In this document: positions 16,141 to 25,129 of the stretch, one piece after another
Numbering within the stretch: position 1 is the first letter of the stretch
How the letters are laid out: each line of letters begins with the position of its first letter
Assembly (NCBI GenBank): GCA_965275905.1
Contig: CBDHYJ010000077.1
Span: forward strand, 62,001-126,000
Direction of reading: 5' to 3'
Length of the DNA: 64,000 bases
DNA from: CBDAQD01 sp965275905
Lineage (GTDB): Bacteria; Pseudomonadota; Alphaproteobacteria; Rhizobiales; JAJFHC01
Program-made: the position numbers and the translations under genes
Notes under the pieces: model-generated
The model's input: only the letters and a program-made list of their open reading frames with translations
Told to the model about the DNA's origin: nothing
Database searches by the model: none

Positions 16141-17385
16141 GTGAGTGGAGTCCTGTTCCGCAATGCGGCGCTGGTTGACGGCACGCACAGCGAAGCCCGG
16201 CAAGGCTTCAATGTGCTGGTTGAAGGTGACCGGATCAAGGAGGTCGCCGACACGCCGATTGCCGTTTCGGGCGAAGACGTTCGCGAAATCGACCTGAACG
16301 GCGCCACTCTTATGCCCGGCCTGGTTGACGCGCACGTTCACGTAAAGGCAACGGATCTCGATCTCTCCAAGCTTATGGTCAAGCCGGTCAGCTACCTGAT
16401 CGCGCAGACCGCACAGATCATGCACGCCATGCTGATGCGCGGGTTCACCACCGTCCGCGACGCCGCCGGGGCCGATCGGGGCCTCGCGGATGCCGTCGAG
16501 CACGGGCTGTTTGCCGGCCCTCGTCTCAGGGTCTGCGGACTTGCCCTCAGCCAGACCGGCGGGCATTCAGATGTGCGGCCCGTAACGGTGATGAGCCAGG
16601 CCGCCCAGGTCGAACAGCACAATCTCGTTCAGCAATTCGGGCGCATCGCCGACGGGGTGGATGAATGCCGCCGTGCCGCCCGGGACGAACTGCGCAAAGG
16701 CGCGCATCACGTCAAGATCATGGCGGGCGGCGGTGTTTCGTCGCCCTCCGACCCGATCGAGAATACGCAGTATTCCATGGAGGAACTGACCGCCATCTGC
16801 GAGGAAGCGGCGGCATGGCAGACCTACACCATGGCGCACACCTATACGCCCGCGGCCATCTCCATGTCGGTACGCGCCGGGGTGCGCACCGTTGAGCACT
16901 GCAATCTGATCGATGCGGAAACGGCGGCGCTGGTTGCCGAAAAAGGCGCCTACCACGTGCCGACGAACATTACTTATTATGCGCTCAACAAGCACGGGCG
17001 GGAATTCGGATTTCCCGAGGTCTCGATCGAAAAGCTCAAGGCCATCGTCGATGCCGGGCTCGGCGCCCTGGAACTGACCCGCGATGCGGGCGTCAAAATA
17101 GGCTTCGGCACCGATCTGCTCGGACCGTGCCATCGATACCAGGCCAATGAGTTTTCACTGTCTGCCGAAGTGCTCGGCAATCACGGCGCCATAAAGGCAT
17201 CGCTCGAGACTTCCGCCGAGATCATGTATCTGGAGAACGAGATCGGACGGCTCGAGCCGGGCTACAAGGCAGATCTGATCGTCGTCAATGGCAATCCATT
17301 GGACGACATCGGCGTTTTGGAGAATGATGGCGAACGCATACCGTTCGTCATGAAGGACGGAGAGGTCTTCAAGGACCTGCTGTAA
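16141..17385 (+). CDS. Amidohydrolase-superfamily protein, prolidase/imidazolonepropionase-like
   Basis: A 414-residue TIM-barrel metal hydrolase. It shows the beta-strand 1 HxH motif (GLVDAHVHVK, near residue 62), a Lys-bearing strand (HHVKIMAGGG), later His ligands (MAHTYTP and VEHCNL) and the final Asp in GFGTDLLG. The arrangement matches the Xaa-Pro dipeptidase (Sgx9260-like) and imidazolonepropionase-like groups. The start is a GTG at 16141 with GGGGG seven bases upstream; the ATG at 16134 is out of frame. It lies between an M20 hydrolase and a peptide ABC transporter, so a dipeptidase acting on imported peptides is likely. Confidence 0.92.
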   Translation: MSGVLFRNAALVDGTHSEARQGFNVLVEGDRIKEVADTPIAVSGEDVREIDLNGATLMPGLVDAHVHVKATDLDLSKLMVKPVSYLIAQTAQIMHAMLMRGFTTVRDAAGADRGLADAVEHGLFAGPRLRVCGLALSQTGGHSDVRPVTVMSQAAQVEQHNLVQQFGRIADGVDECRRAARDELRKGAHHVKIMAGGGVSSPSDPIENTQYSMEELTAICEEAAAWQTYTMAHTYTPAAISMSVRAGVRTVEHCNLIDAETAALVAEKGAYHVPTNITYYALNKHGREFGFPEVSIEKLKAIVDAGLGALELTRDAGVKIGFGTDLLGPCHRYQANEFSLSAEVLGNHGAIKASLETSAEIMYLENEIGRLEPGYKADLIVVNGNPLDDIGVLENDGERIPFVMKDGEVFKDLL

Positions 17386-17456
17386 ACCAGCGTGGCGATA
17401 GGCCCGGTGGTTCAATTGCTGTTAGTATCAATTCACCAAAGAGGGAGGTGAAAGAC

Positions 17457-19061
17457 ATGTCCGTACTCAAAAAAACCATTACCGGGATCAGTGCCGCCGG
17501 CCTGCTGGCGTCAGGCGCGCTGACCGCGGATGCCAAGACATTCCGCTGGGGATTCCAGGGTGATGCACAGACCATGGATCCGCACGGCCTGTTCGAAACC
17601 CTGACGCTCAGCTTCCAGCGCAACATTTACGAAGGCCTCGTCATCCGCGATGACAAAATGGAAATCGTCGGCGCCCTGGCCGAAAGCTGGGAAAACGTCG
17701 AACCGACCGTCTGGCGCTTCAAACTGCGCAAGGGCGTGAAATTCCATGACGGCAGCGACTTCCAGGCAGACGATGTCGCCTTCTCCGTGGAACGCCTCAG
17801 CACGGAAGGTTCCGACATGAAGGTCGTGGCCTCACTGATCAAGGGCACCAAGATCATCGACGACCACACCATCGACATCATTACGCCGACGCCGAACCCG
17901 ATCCTGCCGCTGCAGCTTGAAATCTTCTACATCATGGATAAGCAGTGGGCGGAGAAGCACAAGACAACCGAAGCCACCAACGTTAAAGGCGGCGACGAGG
18001 GCAACCACGCCAACCTGAACGCCAACGGCACCGGCCCGTTCATCCTCAAGGAACGCCAGACGGGTGTGAAGACGACCCTGACGCGCAACCCGAATTACTG
18101 GAACAAGAACATCCCGACGAACATATCCGAAGCGGTGTTCACGCCCATCGCCCAGGATGCGACCCGCGTCGCGGCCCTGATCTCGGGTAACGTGCACATG
18201 GCCTACCCCATTCCGGTGCAGGACTGGAAGAGGCTCGAAGACGCCCAGGGCGTGAAGCCGCTCACCGGGCCGGAAGCACGCACGATCTTCCTGGGATTCG
18301 ACCAGGCACGGGACGAACTGACGACCTCGAACATCAAGGGCAAGAACCCGTTCAAGGACGTGCGGGTGCGCAAGGCGTTCATGCACGCGATCAACATCGA
18401 TGCGATCAAGCAGAAGGTCATGCGCGGTGCTGCGACGCCGGCAGGCCTGATGGTCGCGCCGCAGATCAACGGCTACAACGACGGCCTGAACAAGCGTCTG
18501 GAGTATAATCTGGACGGGGCCAAGGCGCTGATGAAGGAAGCCGGCTACGCAGACGGCTTCGAGGTCACCATGGACTGCCCGAACGACCGCTACGTCAATG
18601 ACGAGAAGATCTGCCAGGCGGCAGCCGGCATGCTTGCGAAGATCAACGTCAAGGTGAACCTTCTGGCCCAGACCAAGTCCAAGTATTTCGGCAAGGTGCT
18701 GGCCCAGAACGGTTACGACACCAGCTTCTTCCTGCTCGGCTGGACGCCCTCAACCTTCGACAGCCATAACGCCATCTCGTCTCTGATGGCCTGCCGCGGC
18801 GGCGAGGACAAGATCGGAGCATTCAACCTCGGCGGATACTGCAACCCCCGGATCAACGAGCTTTCGGCCATGATCCAGTCCGAGACGGATCCGACCAAGC
18901 GCCAGTCGCTGATCGACGAGGCGTTCCAGATCCACAAGGACGAAGTCGGCCATATCCCGCTCCATCAGCAGCCGCTGTCCTGGGGCGTGTCCGACAAGGT
19001 CTCCGTGATCCAGCGGTCTGACAATGCGTTCGATCTGCGCTACGCGGTGGTGAACGAGTAG
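17457..19061 (+). CDS. Peptide/nickel-type ABC transporter substrate-binding protein
   Basis: A 534-residue family 5 solute-binding protein. A Sec-type signal peptide (KK followed by a hydrophobic run ending in ALTADA) precedes the mature sequence TFRWGFQGDAQTMDPHG, the usual N-terminus of DppA/OppA-type proteins; the family signature region AESWENVEPTVWRFKLRKG.. and the C-terminal HIPLHQQPLSWG block are present. I prefer ATG 17457 since GGGAGG lies eight bases before it; a GTG at 17448 would overlap that site. First gene of a complete importer (two permeases and an ATPase follow). Ligand is probably a short peptide or peptide-like amide. Confidence 0.95.
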   Translation: MSVLKKTITGISAAGLLASGALTADAKTFRWGFQGDAQTMDPHGLFETLTLSFQRNIYEGLVIRDDKMEIVGALAESWENVEPTVWRFKLRKGVKFHDGSDFQADDVAFSVERLSTEGSDMKVVASLIKGTKIIDDHTIDIITPTPNPILPLQLEIFYIMDKQWAEKHKTTEATNVKGGDEGNHANLNANGTGPFILKERQTGVKTTLTRNPNYWNKNIPTNISEAVFTPIAQDATRVAALISGNVHMAYPIPVQDWKRLEDAQGVKPLTGPEARTIFLGFDQARDELTTSNIKGKNPFKDVRVRKAFMHAINIDAIKQKVMRGAATPAGLMVAPQINGYNDGLNKRLEYNLDGAKALMKEAGYADGFEVTMDCPNDRYVNDEKICQAAAGMLAKINVKVNLLAQTKSKYFGKVLAQNGYDTSFFLLGWTPSTFDSHNAISSLMACRGGEDKIGAFNLGGYCNPRINELSAMIQSETDPTKRQSLIDEAFQIHKDEVGHIPLHQQPLSWGVSDKVSVIQRSDNAFDLRYAVVNE

Positions 19062-19078
19062 TCGCGACTGAAGGGATA

Positions 19079-19115
19079 TGCCGGGACCGTAGGACACAAT
19101 CCGCCGGTCCCGGCA
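19079..19115 (+). other. Intercistronic hairpin between binding protein and permease genes
   Basis: A perfect 11-bp stem TGCCGGGACCG / CGGTCCCGGCA with a 15-base loop lies just after the binding-protein stop. There is no T-run behind it. Such hairpins commonly stabilise the upstream mRNA and reduce read-through, giving more binding protein than permease. Confidence 0.65.
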
Positions 19116-19147
19116 CCCAAATGGCTCGTCAGGCAGATTGACCGCCA

Positions 19148-20131
19148 ATGATCACATTCATAGCCCAGAGATTGATCCAGTCGGTCGTTGTCATGCTGAC
19201 CGTGGCCCTGATCGCGTTCTCGCTGTTCCGGTATGTCGGCGATCCGATCAACAACATGGTCGGACAGGACACCACCCTCGAAGAGCGCGAGGAACTGAAG
19301 GAACGTCTCGGGCTCAATGACAGCTTCTTCCTGCAGTTCGCCCGCTTCGCCAAGAGCGCGGCACAGGGCGAATTCGGTTTTTCCTATCAGCACCGCAGGC
19401 CGGTTTCGGAACTGCTGGCGGAAAGGCTGCCCGCCACGCTGGAACTGTCGCTGGTGTCGGCCCTGATCGCTCTGCTCGTCGGCGTGCCGATGGGCGTCTA
19501 TACCGCCATCCGACGAGACAGCCCGCTTTCGCACGCCTTCATGACGCTCTCCCTTGTCGGCATTTCCCTGCCGACCTTCCTGATCGGCATTCTTCTGATT
19601 CTGTTCTTCGGCGTCATCCTGCGCTGGCTGCCGACTTTCGGGCGCGGCGATGTCGTCGCCATAGGCTGGTGGACAACCGGCCTGCTCACGGCTTCCGGCC
19701 TCAAGTCACTTATCATGCCGGCGATCACGCTCGCCCTGTTCCAGATGACCCTGATCATGCGTCTTGTGCGGGCCGAAATGCTGGAAGTGTTGCGTACGGA
19801 TTTCGTCAAGTTCGGCCGTGCGCGGGGTCTTGCGGACCGCTACATCCACTTCGTCATCGCCCTGAAAAACACGATGGTTCCGGTCATTACCATCACGGGG
19901 CTGCAACTGGGCTCGATCATCGCCTTCGCCATCATCACCGAAAGCGTGTTCCAGTGGCCGGGCATGGGCCTCCTGTTCATTCAGGCCGTGGGATCGGTCG
20001 ACATCCCGATCATGGCGGCTTACCTGGTTCTGATTGCCTTCTTCTTCGTCGTTATCAACCTGATCGTCGATATCCTCTATTTCGTCGTCGATCCCCGGCT
20101 GCGCGTCGACAGCGCAGGCGCGGGCCACTAG
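19148..20131 (+). CDS. Peptide ABC transporter permease (DppB/OppB type)
   Basis: A 327-residue inner-membrane permease: first helix MITFIAQRLIQSVVVMLTVALIAFSLFRY, the periplasmic loop with DPINNMVG, then five further helices. The EAA-type cytoplasmic loop is visible in EVLRTDFVKFGRARGL, which contacts the ATPase. Length and order match DppB/OppB. It lies 86 bases behind the binding protein and 12 bases before the second permease. The ribosome site is weak, which fits the hairpin-based dosage idea. Confidence 0.95.
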   Translation: MITFIAQRLIQSVVVMLTVALIAFSLFRYVGDPINNMVGQDTTLEEREELKERLGLNDSFFLQFARFAKSAAQGEFGFSYQHRRPVSELLAERLPATLELSLVSALIALLVGVPMGVYTAIRRDSPLSHAFMTLSLVGISLPTFLIGILLILFFGVILRWLPTFGRGDVVAIGWWTTGLLTASGLKSLIMPAITLALFQMTLIMRLVRAEMLEVLRTDFVKFGRARGLADRYIHFVIALKNTMVPVITITGLQLGSIIAFAIITESVFQWPGMGLLFIQAVGSVDIPIMAAYLVLIAFFFVVINLIVDILYFVVDPRLRVDSAGAGH

Positions 20132-20143
20132 GGGGTTCGGGGC

Positions 20144-21088
20144 ATGGCGGAAATCGGGGCAGCAGGATCGGGCACGAAGAGCTGGCTGTCGCGCGCGTTC
20201 GACAGCGACATCTGGTACAGCTTCTGCCGGTCGCCCGTCACGGTCGTGTCGGCCCTTCTTACGATCGCCTTCTTCCTCGGGGCCATTCTCGCGCCCCTGA
20301 TCTCGCCGCATAATCCGTTCGACCTGGCGTCGATCGACATTCTGGACGCAAGCCTGCCGCCGGCCTGGCTTGGCGAAGGCGATCCGCGCTTTCTGCTCGG
20401 CACCGACGACCAGGGCCGCGATATCCTGTCGACGATCATATTCGGGGCGCGTATCTCGCTCTTTGTCGGCGTTGCCTCAGTCGCCTTTTCACTCATTCTC
20501 GGCGTCAGCCTCGGCCTGATCAGCGGTTACGTCGGCGGCCGCTTCGACGCGTTCGTGATGCGCGTGGCCGATATCCAGCTGTCGTTCCCGTCGATCCTCA
20601 TCGCGCTCCTGATCGACGGAGTCGCCCGCGGCGTCCTGCCGCGCAACATGCACGAGGAACTGGCATTCTACGTGCTGATTTTCGCTATCGGGATTTCCGG
20701 CTGGGTCCAGTATGCACGCACGGTGCGCGGGTCCACGCTGGTCGAGAAGAACAAGGAATACGTCCAGGCGGCGCGCGTCATCGGCATCGGCCCTGCCACC
20801 ATCCTCTGGCGCCATATCCTGCCCAACGTCACAGGGCCGGTGCTGGTCATTGCCACCATCCATCTCGCGATCGCCATCATCACCGAAGCGACGCTGTCGT
20901 TCCTCGGCGTCGGTGTCCCGCCCACAACGCCTTCGCTCGGGACACTGATCCGCGTCGGTAACGACTTCCTGTTCTCGGGCGAATGGTGGATCACGATCTT
21001 CCCCGGCATCGCGCTGGTGCTGCTTGTGCTCGCCATCAACCTGCTCGGCGACTGGCTGCGCGATGCGCTCAACCCGAAACTCCGATAG
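20144..21088 (+). CDS. Peptide ABC transporter permease (DppC/OppC type)
   Basis: A 314-residue partner permease: N-terminal cytoplasmic extension, the first helix VVSALLTIAFFLGAILAPL, the conserved FLLGTDDQGRDILSTIIFGARISL block typical of DppC/OppC proteins, the EAA loop KNKEYVQAARVIG and LPNVTGPVLV, and the LSFLGVGVPPTTPSLG segment near the end. It forms the second half of the membrane channel and is followed nine bases later by the ATPase gene. Confidence 0.96.
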   Translation: MAEIGAAGSGTKSWLSRAFDSDIWYSFCRSPVTVVSALLTIAFFLGAILAPLISPHNPFDLASIDILDASLPPAWLGEGDPRFLLGTDDQGRDILSTIIFGARISLFVGVASVAFSLILGVSLGLISGYVGGRFDAFVMRVADIQLSFPSILIALLIDGVARGVLPRNMHEELAFYVLIFAIGISGWVQYARTVRGSTLVEKNKEYVQAARVIGIGPATILWRHILPNVTGPVLVIATIHLAIAIITEATLSFLGVGVPPTTPSLGTLIRVGNDFLFSGEWWITIFPGIALVLLVLAINLLGDWLRDALNPKLR

Positions 21089-21097
21089 GCGGACCCG

Positions 21098-22827
21098 ATG
21101 ACGCTCCTCGACATAAAGGGCATGCGGGTCGAATTCCCGTCGAGACGGGGACACGTTGTGGCCGTCGAGGAGCTGGCGCTCTCCGTCGAACCGGGCGAGA
21201 TTCTCGGCGTCGTCGGCGAATCCGGCGCCGGAAAGTCGACCATCGGCAACGCGGTTATCGGCCTTCTCGAACCGCCGGGAGAGATGACCCGGGGCGAGGT
21301 CTATCTTCAGGGCAAGAGGATTGACAATCTGAGCGAGACGGAGCAGCGGCGGATCAGGGGTGCACGGATCGGCATGATCTTCCAGGACCCCCTCACCTCG
21401 CTCGATCCGCTCCAGACGATCGAGCGGCAGCTTGTCGATACGATCCAGCGGCACCTCAACCTGGGCGAGGCAGATGCTCTCGCCCGTTCCGTCGAATTGC
21501 TGGATGCCGTCGGCATTCCCGACCCGGCGATCCGCATCAAGCAGTATCCGCACCAGTTTTCGGGTGGGATGCGCCAGCGTGTCGTGATCGCGCTTGCGCT
21601 GTGCGCCGATCCGGAACTGATCATCGCAGACGAACCGACGACCGCGCTCGATGTCTCGGTGCAGGCGCAGATCCTTGACCTCATGAAGGGGCTGTGCCGG
21701 GATCGCAATGTGGGCATGATCCTGATCACACACGATATGGGTGTCATCGCCGAAACCGCCGACCGGGTCGCCGTCATGTATCGCGGCCGGGTGGTCGAAA
21801 CCGGCACGACCGCGCAGATCATCGGCGCGCCGGAGCATGACTACACCAAGAGCCTGATCTCCGCCGTCCCGCGCCCCGATACGCGCGTCGACCGCTTCCC
21901 CCTCGTCACCTACATCGAGGATGCGGAAGAACGGCCCGACGGGCTCGACCTCGCAACGCACTGGCTGGGCAAGATCCAGGATTTCGGCGAGGATCGCGAC
22001 GTGCTGGTCGATCTTGAAGACCTGCACATGCGGTTCATCACGCGGCACTCGTTCTTTGCAAGCAAGCGGCTCTATCTCGACGCCGTCAAGGATGCGAACT
22101 TCCAGATCCGGACCGGCGAGGTGTTCGGCCTCGTGGGCGAGAGCGGCTCGGGCAAGTCGACGGTCGCCCGCATGATCACCGGCATTTATACACCCGACAG
22201 GCGGGCGCATTTCCTTTGCCGGAAAGGACCTGACCGCGCTCAAGTCCCGCCGGGAGGCGGCACCGTGGCGGCGGCAGATGCAGATGGTGTTCCAGGACCC
22301 GTTCTCATCGCTCAACGGGCGTATGCGGGTGCGTGACATCATTGCCGAGCCGATCCATTTCCACGAACTGGCAAGCACCAATGACGAGGCCTACGGGATC
22401 GTCGACGACCTGCTCGACGTGGTCGGGCTCGGCGGCCAGGCGGCCATGAAGTTTCCGCATGAGTTTTCCGGCGGCCAGAGACAGCGCATCTCCATTGCGC
22501 GCGCACTTGCGACCCGCCCCCGCTTTCTGGTCTGCGACGAGCCCACCTCGGCGCTCGACGTCTCGATCCAGGCGCAGATCCTCAACCTGCTCAAGGACCT
22601 GCAGGAAGAACTGAAACTGACCATGCTGTTCATCAGCCACGATCTGCCCGGTAATCCGTCAGATGTGCGACCGGGTCGGCGTCATGCGCCATGGCCAGCT
22701 GCTCGAAGTGGCCGAGACCGAGACCCTGTTTGAGTCCCCGACCCACGACTATACGAAGCACCTGCTGGAACTGATGCCCAAGTTCCGCGGCTTCGATGCA
22801 GCCGCGATCGCCGAGGCGACCGCCTGA
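21098..22827 (+). pseudogene. Fused two-domain peptide ABC ATPase (DppD-DppF type), interrupted by two +1 frameshifts
   Basis: Read through in corrected frame this is a 575-residue protein with two ABC ATPase halves. First half: GESGAGKST, FSGGMRQR, LIIADEPTTALD. Second half: GESGSGKST, FSGGQRQR, FLVCDEPTSALD. After ITGIYTPD the frame is broken near 22199-22201; dropping one G restores PDSGRISFAGKDL. A second break lies in the CCC run at 22647-22649; dropping one C restores HDLPVIRQMCDRVGVMRHGQ and the stop at 22825-22827. As sequenced, translation ends at 22336 after one complete ATPase half. The intact first half, the well-kept second half and the small indels in short G or C runs favour sequencing error over real decay, but the window alone cannot decide. 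Confidence 0.88.
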
Positions 22828-22835
22828 CGCCGCGC

Positions 22836-23501
22836 TCAGCCGGCCATATCCATCAGCCAGTCGAATAACGGTTTGAGACGCCTGAAGTCCGCTTTGCAGG
22901 ACTTGACGAGGTCGGGCCCGATGGCAGCCTTTTCGTCATGGTCGATCCAGGCTGCCAGGCCCTTGTGGCGCAGCAGATGAGCGCGCGCGTGGTCCTGGGG
23001 CCAGCCGGACGGCACCCGTTTGAGATCCGGCTCGCTTAGCCGGATTCCTTTCTTCTCCAGCGCGCCGAGAATCTTTTCAAGTGCGGCACCGTCCTCGGCC
23101 GCGACCCGATCGCGGAACCGTTCCAGCGCCTGCTTCTCGAACGCGAACACGCCCGTGCCCAGCGCACAGTGCCCCGGCTCGAAACCGAAGAACCACGCGG
23201 GTGGCGCGTTGGCGTCGGCGACAGGCGAAAAAGATATCCTGACATGCGCGTTGTACGGTGTCTTGTCCTTGGAGAACCGGACATCGCGGTAAATCCGGAA
23301 GACTTTCGGTTTGTGCACTATGCCCGTCAGGTCTTCAAGCTGGCCGGCCATCTCGGCGCTGAAGGCTTCCGCGGGCTGCTTGACGGCGCGCTCATAGACC
23401 GGCTTGTTGGCCTGAAACCAGTCGCGCGTGTTGTTGGCCTTGAGGGCTTCCAGGAATTCGAGAGTCTCGGCCGGAAACCCGGAATGAGATGCAGGCGTCA
23501 T
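22836..23501 (-). CDS. DUF2461 (TIGR02453) family protein
   Basis: A 221-residue protein recognisable by FLEALKANNTRDWFQANKPVYE near the N-terminus, FRIYRDVRFSKDKTPYNAH and the GFEPGHCALGTGVF block, all hallmarks of the DUF2461 family. Biochemical function is unknown. It ends only nine bases from the convergent ABC ATPase stop and is last in a co-directional series with TfoX-N, VOC and GST genes. Confidence 0.92.
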   Translation of the reverse strand: MTPASHSGFPAETLEFLEALKANNTRDWFQANKPVYERAVKQPAEAFSAEMAGQLEDLTGIVHKPKVFRIYRDVRFSKDKTPYNAHVRISFSPVADANAPPAWFFGFEPGHCALGTGVFAFEKQALERFRDRVAAEDGAALEKILGALEKKGIRLSEPDLKRVPSGWPQDHARAHLLRHKGLAAWIDHDEKAAIGPDLVKSCKADFRRLKPLFDWLMDMAG

Positions 23502-23525
23502 ATTGGCAGTTCCCCTATTTCGCGG

Positions 23526-23867
23526 TCACTTCGGCGGCAACGTCGTGACAAACGAAAGCGCCAGCGATACCCAGTCCTTCAGGGCATCGTCGTCGCACGC
23601 TTCCTCGGAAACGAAGACGAGCCCGGTCATGCGGCGGCCGCCCTGCTCCATGGCCTGAGCGCCTTCGCGGCCAAGTGCCTCCTCCTGGTTGTCCTTGCCG
23701 ACACGGAACATGAACCGCCCCTCGCCGGCTTTCGTGCGATCCGCCCCGCCGACCATGTTGCCGTCGAGCAGGAAACAGACACCGCCCATCATCTTTTTCT
23801 CCGACACCCCCGGCAATCCGCCGAGCGCCTCGCGAAAACGGGACGTCAGTTCTTCGTCATAGGCCAT
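23526..23867 (-). CDS. TfoX/Sxy N-terminal domain protein
   Basis: A 113-residue small protein. MAYDEELTSRFREALGG, then VSEKKMMGGVCFLLDGNMVGG, is the pattern of TfoX_N domain proteins; the C-terminal TfoX domain is absent, as in most stand-alone members. ATG 23867 is preceded by GGAGGACGCG and gives the usual length; a longer frame extends into the next gene and is unlikely. In enteric bacteria and Vibrio full TfoX acts in competence control, but these short proteins have no known role. They often lie beside GST, VOC and DGPF genes, as here. Confidence 0.9.
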   Translation of the reverse strand: MAYDEELTSRFREALGGLPGVSEKKMMGGVCFLLDGNMVGGADRTKAGEGRFMFRVGKDNQEEALGREGAQAMEQGGRRMTGLVFVSEEACDDDALKDWVSLALSFVTTLPPK

Positions 23868-23949
23868 CGCGTCCTCCGTGATCGGCTCAAGCACGCAGAT
23901 ACCCGGAAGCCGCATTCCCGCGCGGCCCCCGGGCTCCTGTCGTCCGATG

Positions 23950-24333
23950 TCACCCCTGCATGCTTTCATAGGTGATCATCGCAATGCGCGCGCCCTGCGG
24001 GTCGGTGATCGTGGTCATCCGGCCAACGCCCGGCACGTCCATGGGGCCGGAAAGCACGGTCGCGCCGGCCGCCTTGGCCTTTTCCGTGCAGGCATCCACG
24101 TCCGTGACCGTCACATAGATCGTCCAGGATCCGCTGTCCTCCGGCATCGGCGAAAATCCGCCGATCGGGCCATCGCCGACCATGATCCCGGAATAGCCGT
24201 GTCCGTCCTGCATCGGGATCTCGCCGATATGCCAGCCCAGGACGTCGCTGTAGAATTTCTTCGCCGCCGCAGTATCCGGTCCGGCGAACTCGATCCAGCC
24301 CGCTACGCCCGGCGTTGTCATGGTTTCACTCAT
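23950..24333 (-). CDS. VOC-superfamily (glyoxalase-like) protein
   Basis: A 127-residue protein with the VOC pattern GWIEFAGPDTAAAKKFYSDVLGWHIGE and a second half ending DPQGARIAMITYE. This subgroup (PF00903-like, often called 27 kDa antigen Cfp30B-like half) acts as metal-binding lyase, dioxygenase or antibiotic-binding protein; substrate is unknown. Strong AGGAGG ribosome site seven bases upstream. Positioned in the stress-type gene series with GST and TfoX-N. Confidence 0.92.
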   Translation of the reverse strand: MSETMTTPGVAGWIEFAGPDTAAAKKFYSDVLGWHIGEIPMQDGHGYSGIMVGDGPIGGFSPMPEDSGSWTIYVTVTDVDACTEKAKAAGATVLSGPMDVPGVGRMTTITDPQGARIAMITYESMQG

Positions 24334-24447
24334 CTGATCCTCCTTGTTTTCATCCCGTCGAGGTCACTTCGACGGACCAAGGATGTTCGCCGGAGCGCTG
24401 TCCCGACACGGCCAGGACATTTTTTTGTTCCCCGGCGAACGCATCTG

Positions 24448-25056
24448 TCAGACCGACCAACTCGGGCGGCTGCGCACGGACTCGCTCCACCGGCTGACGT
24501 GCTCAAGCCCGGCGGGCACCGGCATCTCGAAGAAATCGCCCGCCATCAGCGCAGCCATGCCGGTGATGTCGGCGATCGAGAACCGGTCGCCGGCGACAAA
24601 CGGCCGGCCGTCGGCCAGTTCCCCGTCCAGCCAGGCCCATTGCCCTGGCATCAGGTTGCGCTGGGACTCCGCGAACGCCGGGATCTGGTCGACCTTGTCG
24701 GCGAAGAACGGTGCGGTATGCCGCGCGACATTGCCGATCGTCGACATGATCTGGATTTCCATGCGGCGATTCCACATTTCGACCCGGGCCTGATCCTTGG
24801 CATCGGTGCCCATCAAGGGCGGTTCGGGGTGCAGGGTTTCGAAGTAACGGCAGATGGCAACGCATTCGGTGATCAGGGTGCCGTCGTCGAGTTCGAGCAC
24901 CGGCGTCTCGCCGAGGGAATTGATCTTGAGGAATTCCGGTGTCCGGCTTTCGCCCTCCAGAATGTTGATGTCGACACCGGGAACATCGAACGCCTTCTCG
25001 GCAAGAAAGATCCGGACCCGCCGGGGACTGGGTGCAGCCGCGTTGTAGAGTTTCAT
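24448..25056 (-). CDS. Glutathione S-transferase
   Basis: A 202-residue cytosolic GST: N-terminal thioredoxin-like domain (MKLYNAAAPSPRRVRIFLAEK; cis-Pro in NSLGETPVLELDDGTLITECVAICRY) and an all-helical C-terminal domain (FVAGDRFSIADITGMAAL is the N-capping box region). The start at 25056 follows GGAGGCGAAA; the open frame runs far upstream but has no GST-like sequence there. It conjugates glutathione to electrophiles or removes it. Located between the ECF sigma factor and VOC genes. Confidence 0.94.
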   Translation of the reverse strand: MKLYNAAAPSPRRVRIFLAEKAFDVPGVDINILEGESRTPEFLKINSLGETPVLELDDGTLITECVAICRYFETLHPEPPLMGTDAKDQARVEMWNRRMEIQIMSTIGNVARHTAPFFADKVDQIPAFAESQRNLMPGQWAWLDGELADGRPFVAGDRFSIADITGMAALMAGDFFEMPVPAGLEHVSRWSESVRSRPSWSV

Positions 25057-25129
25057 TTTCGCCTCCGTCGCGAATAGTTGTGAAGCTGTGACGCACGCCG
25101 GCACCCCGTGGTGACGGCGTATGGTCGGT

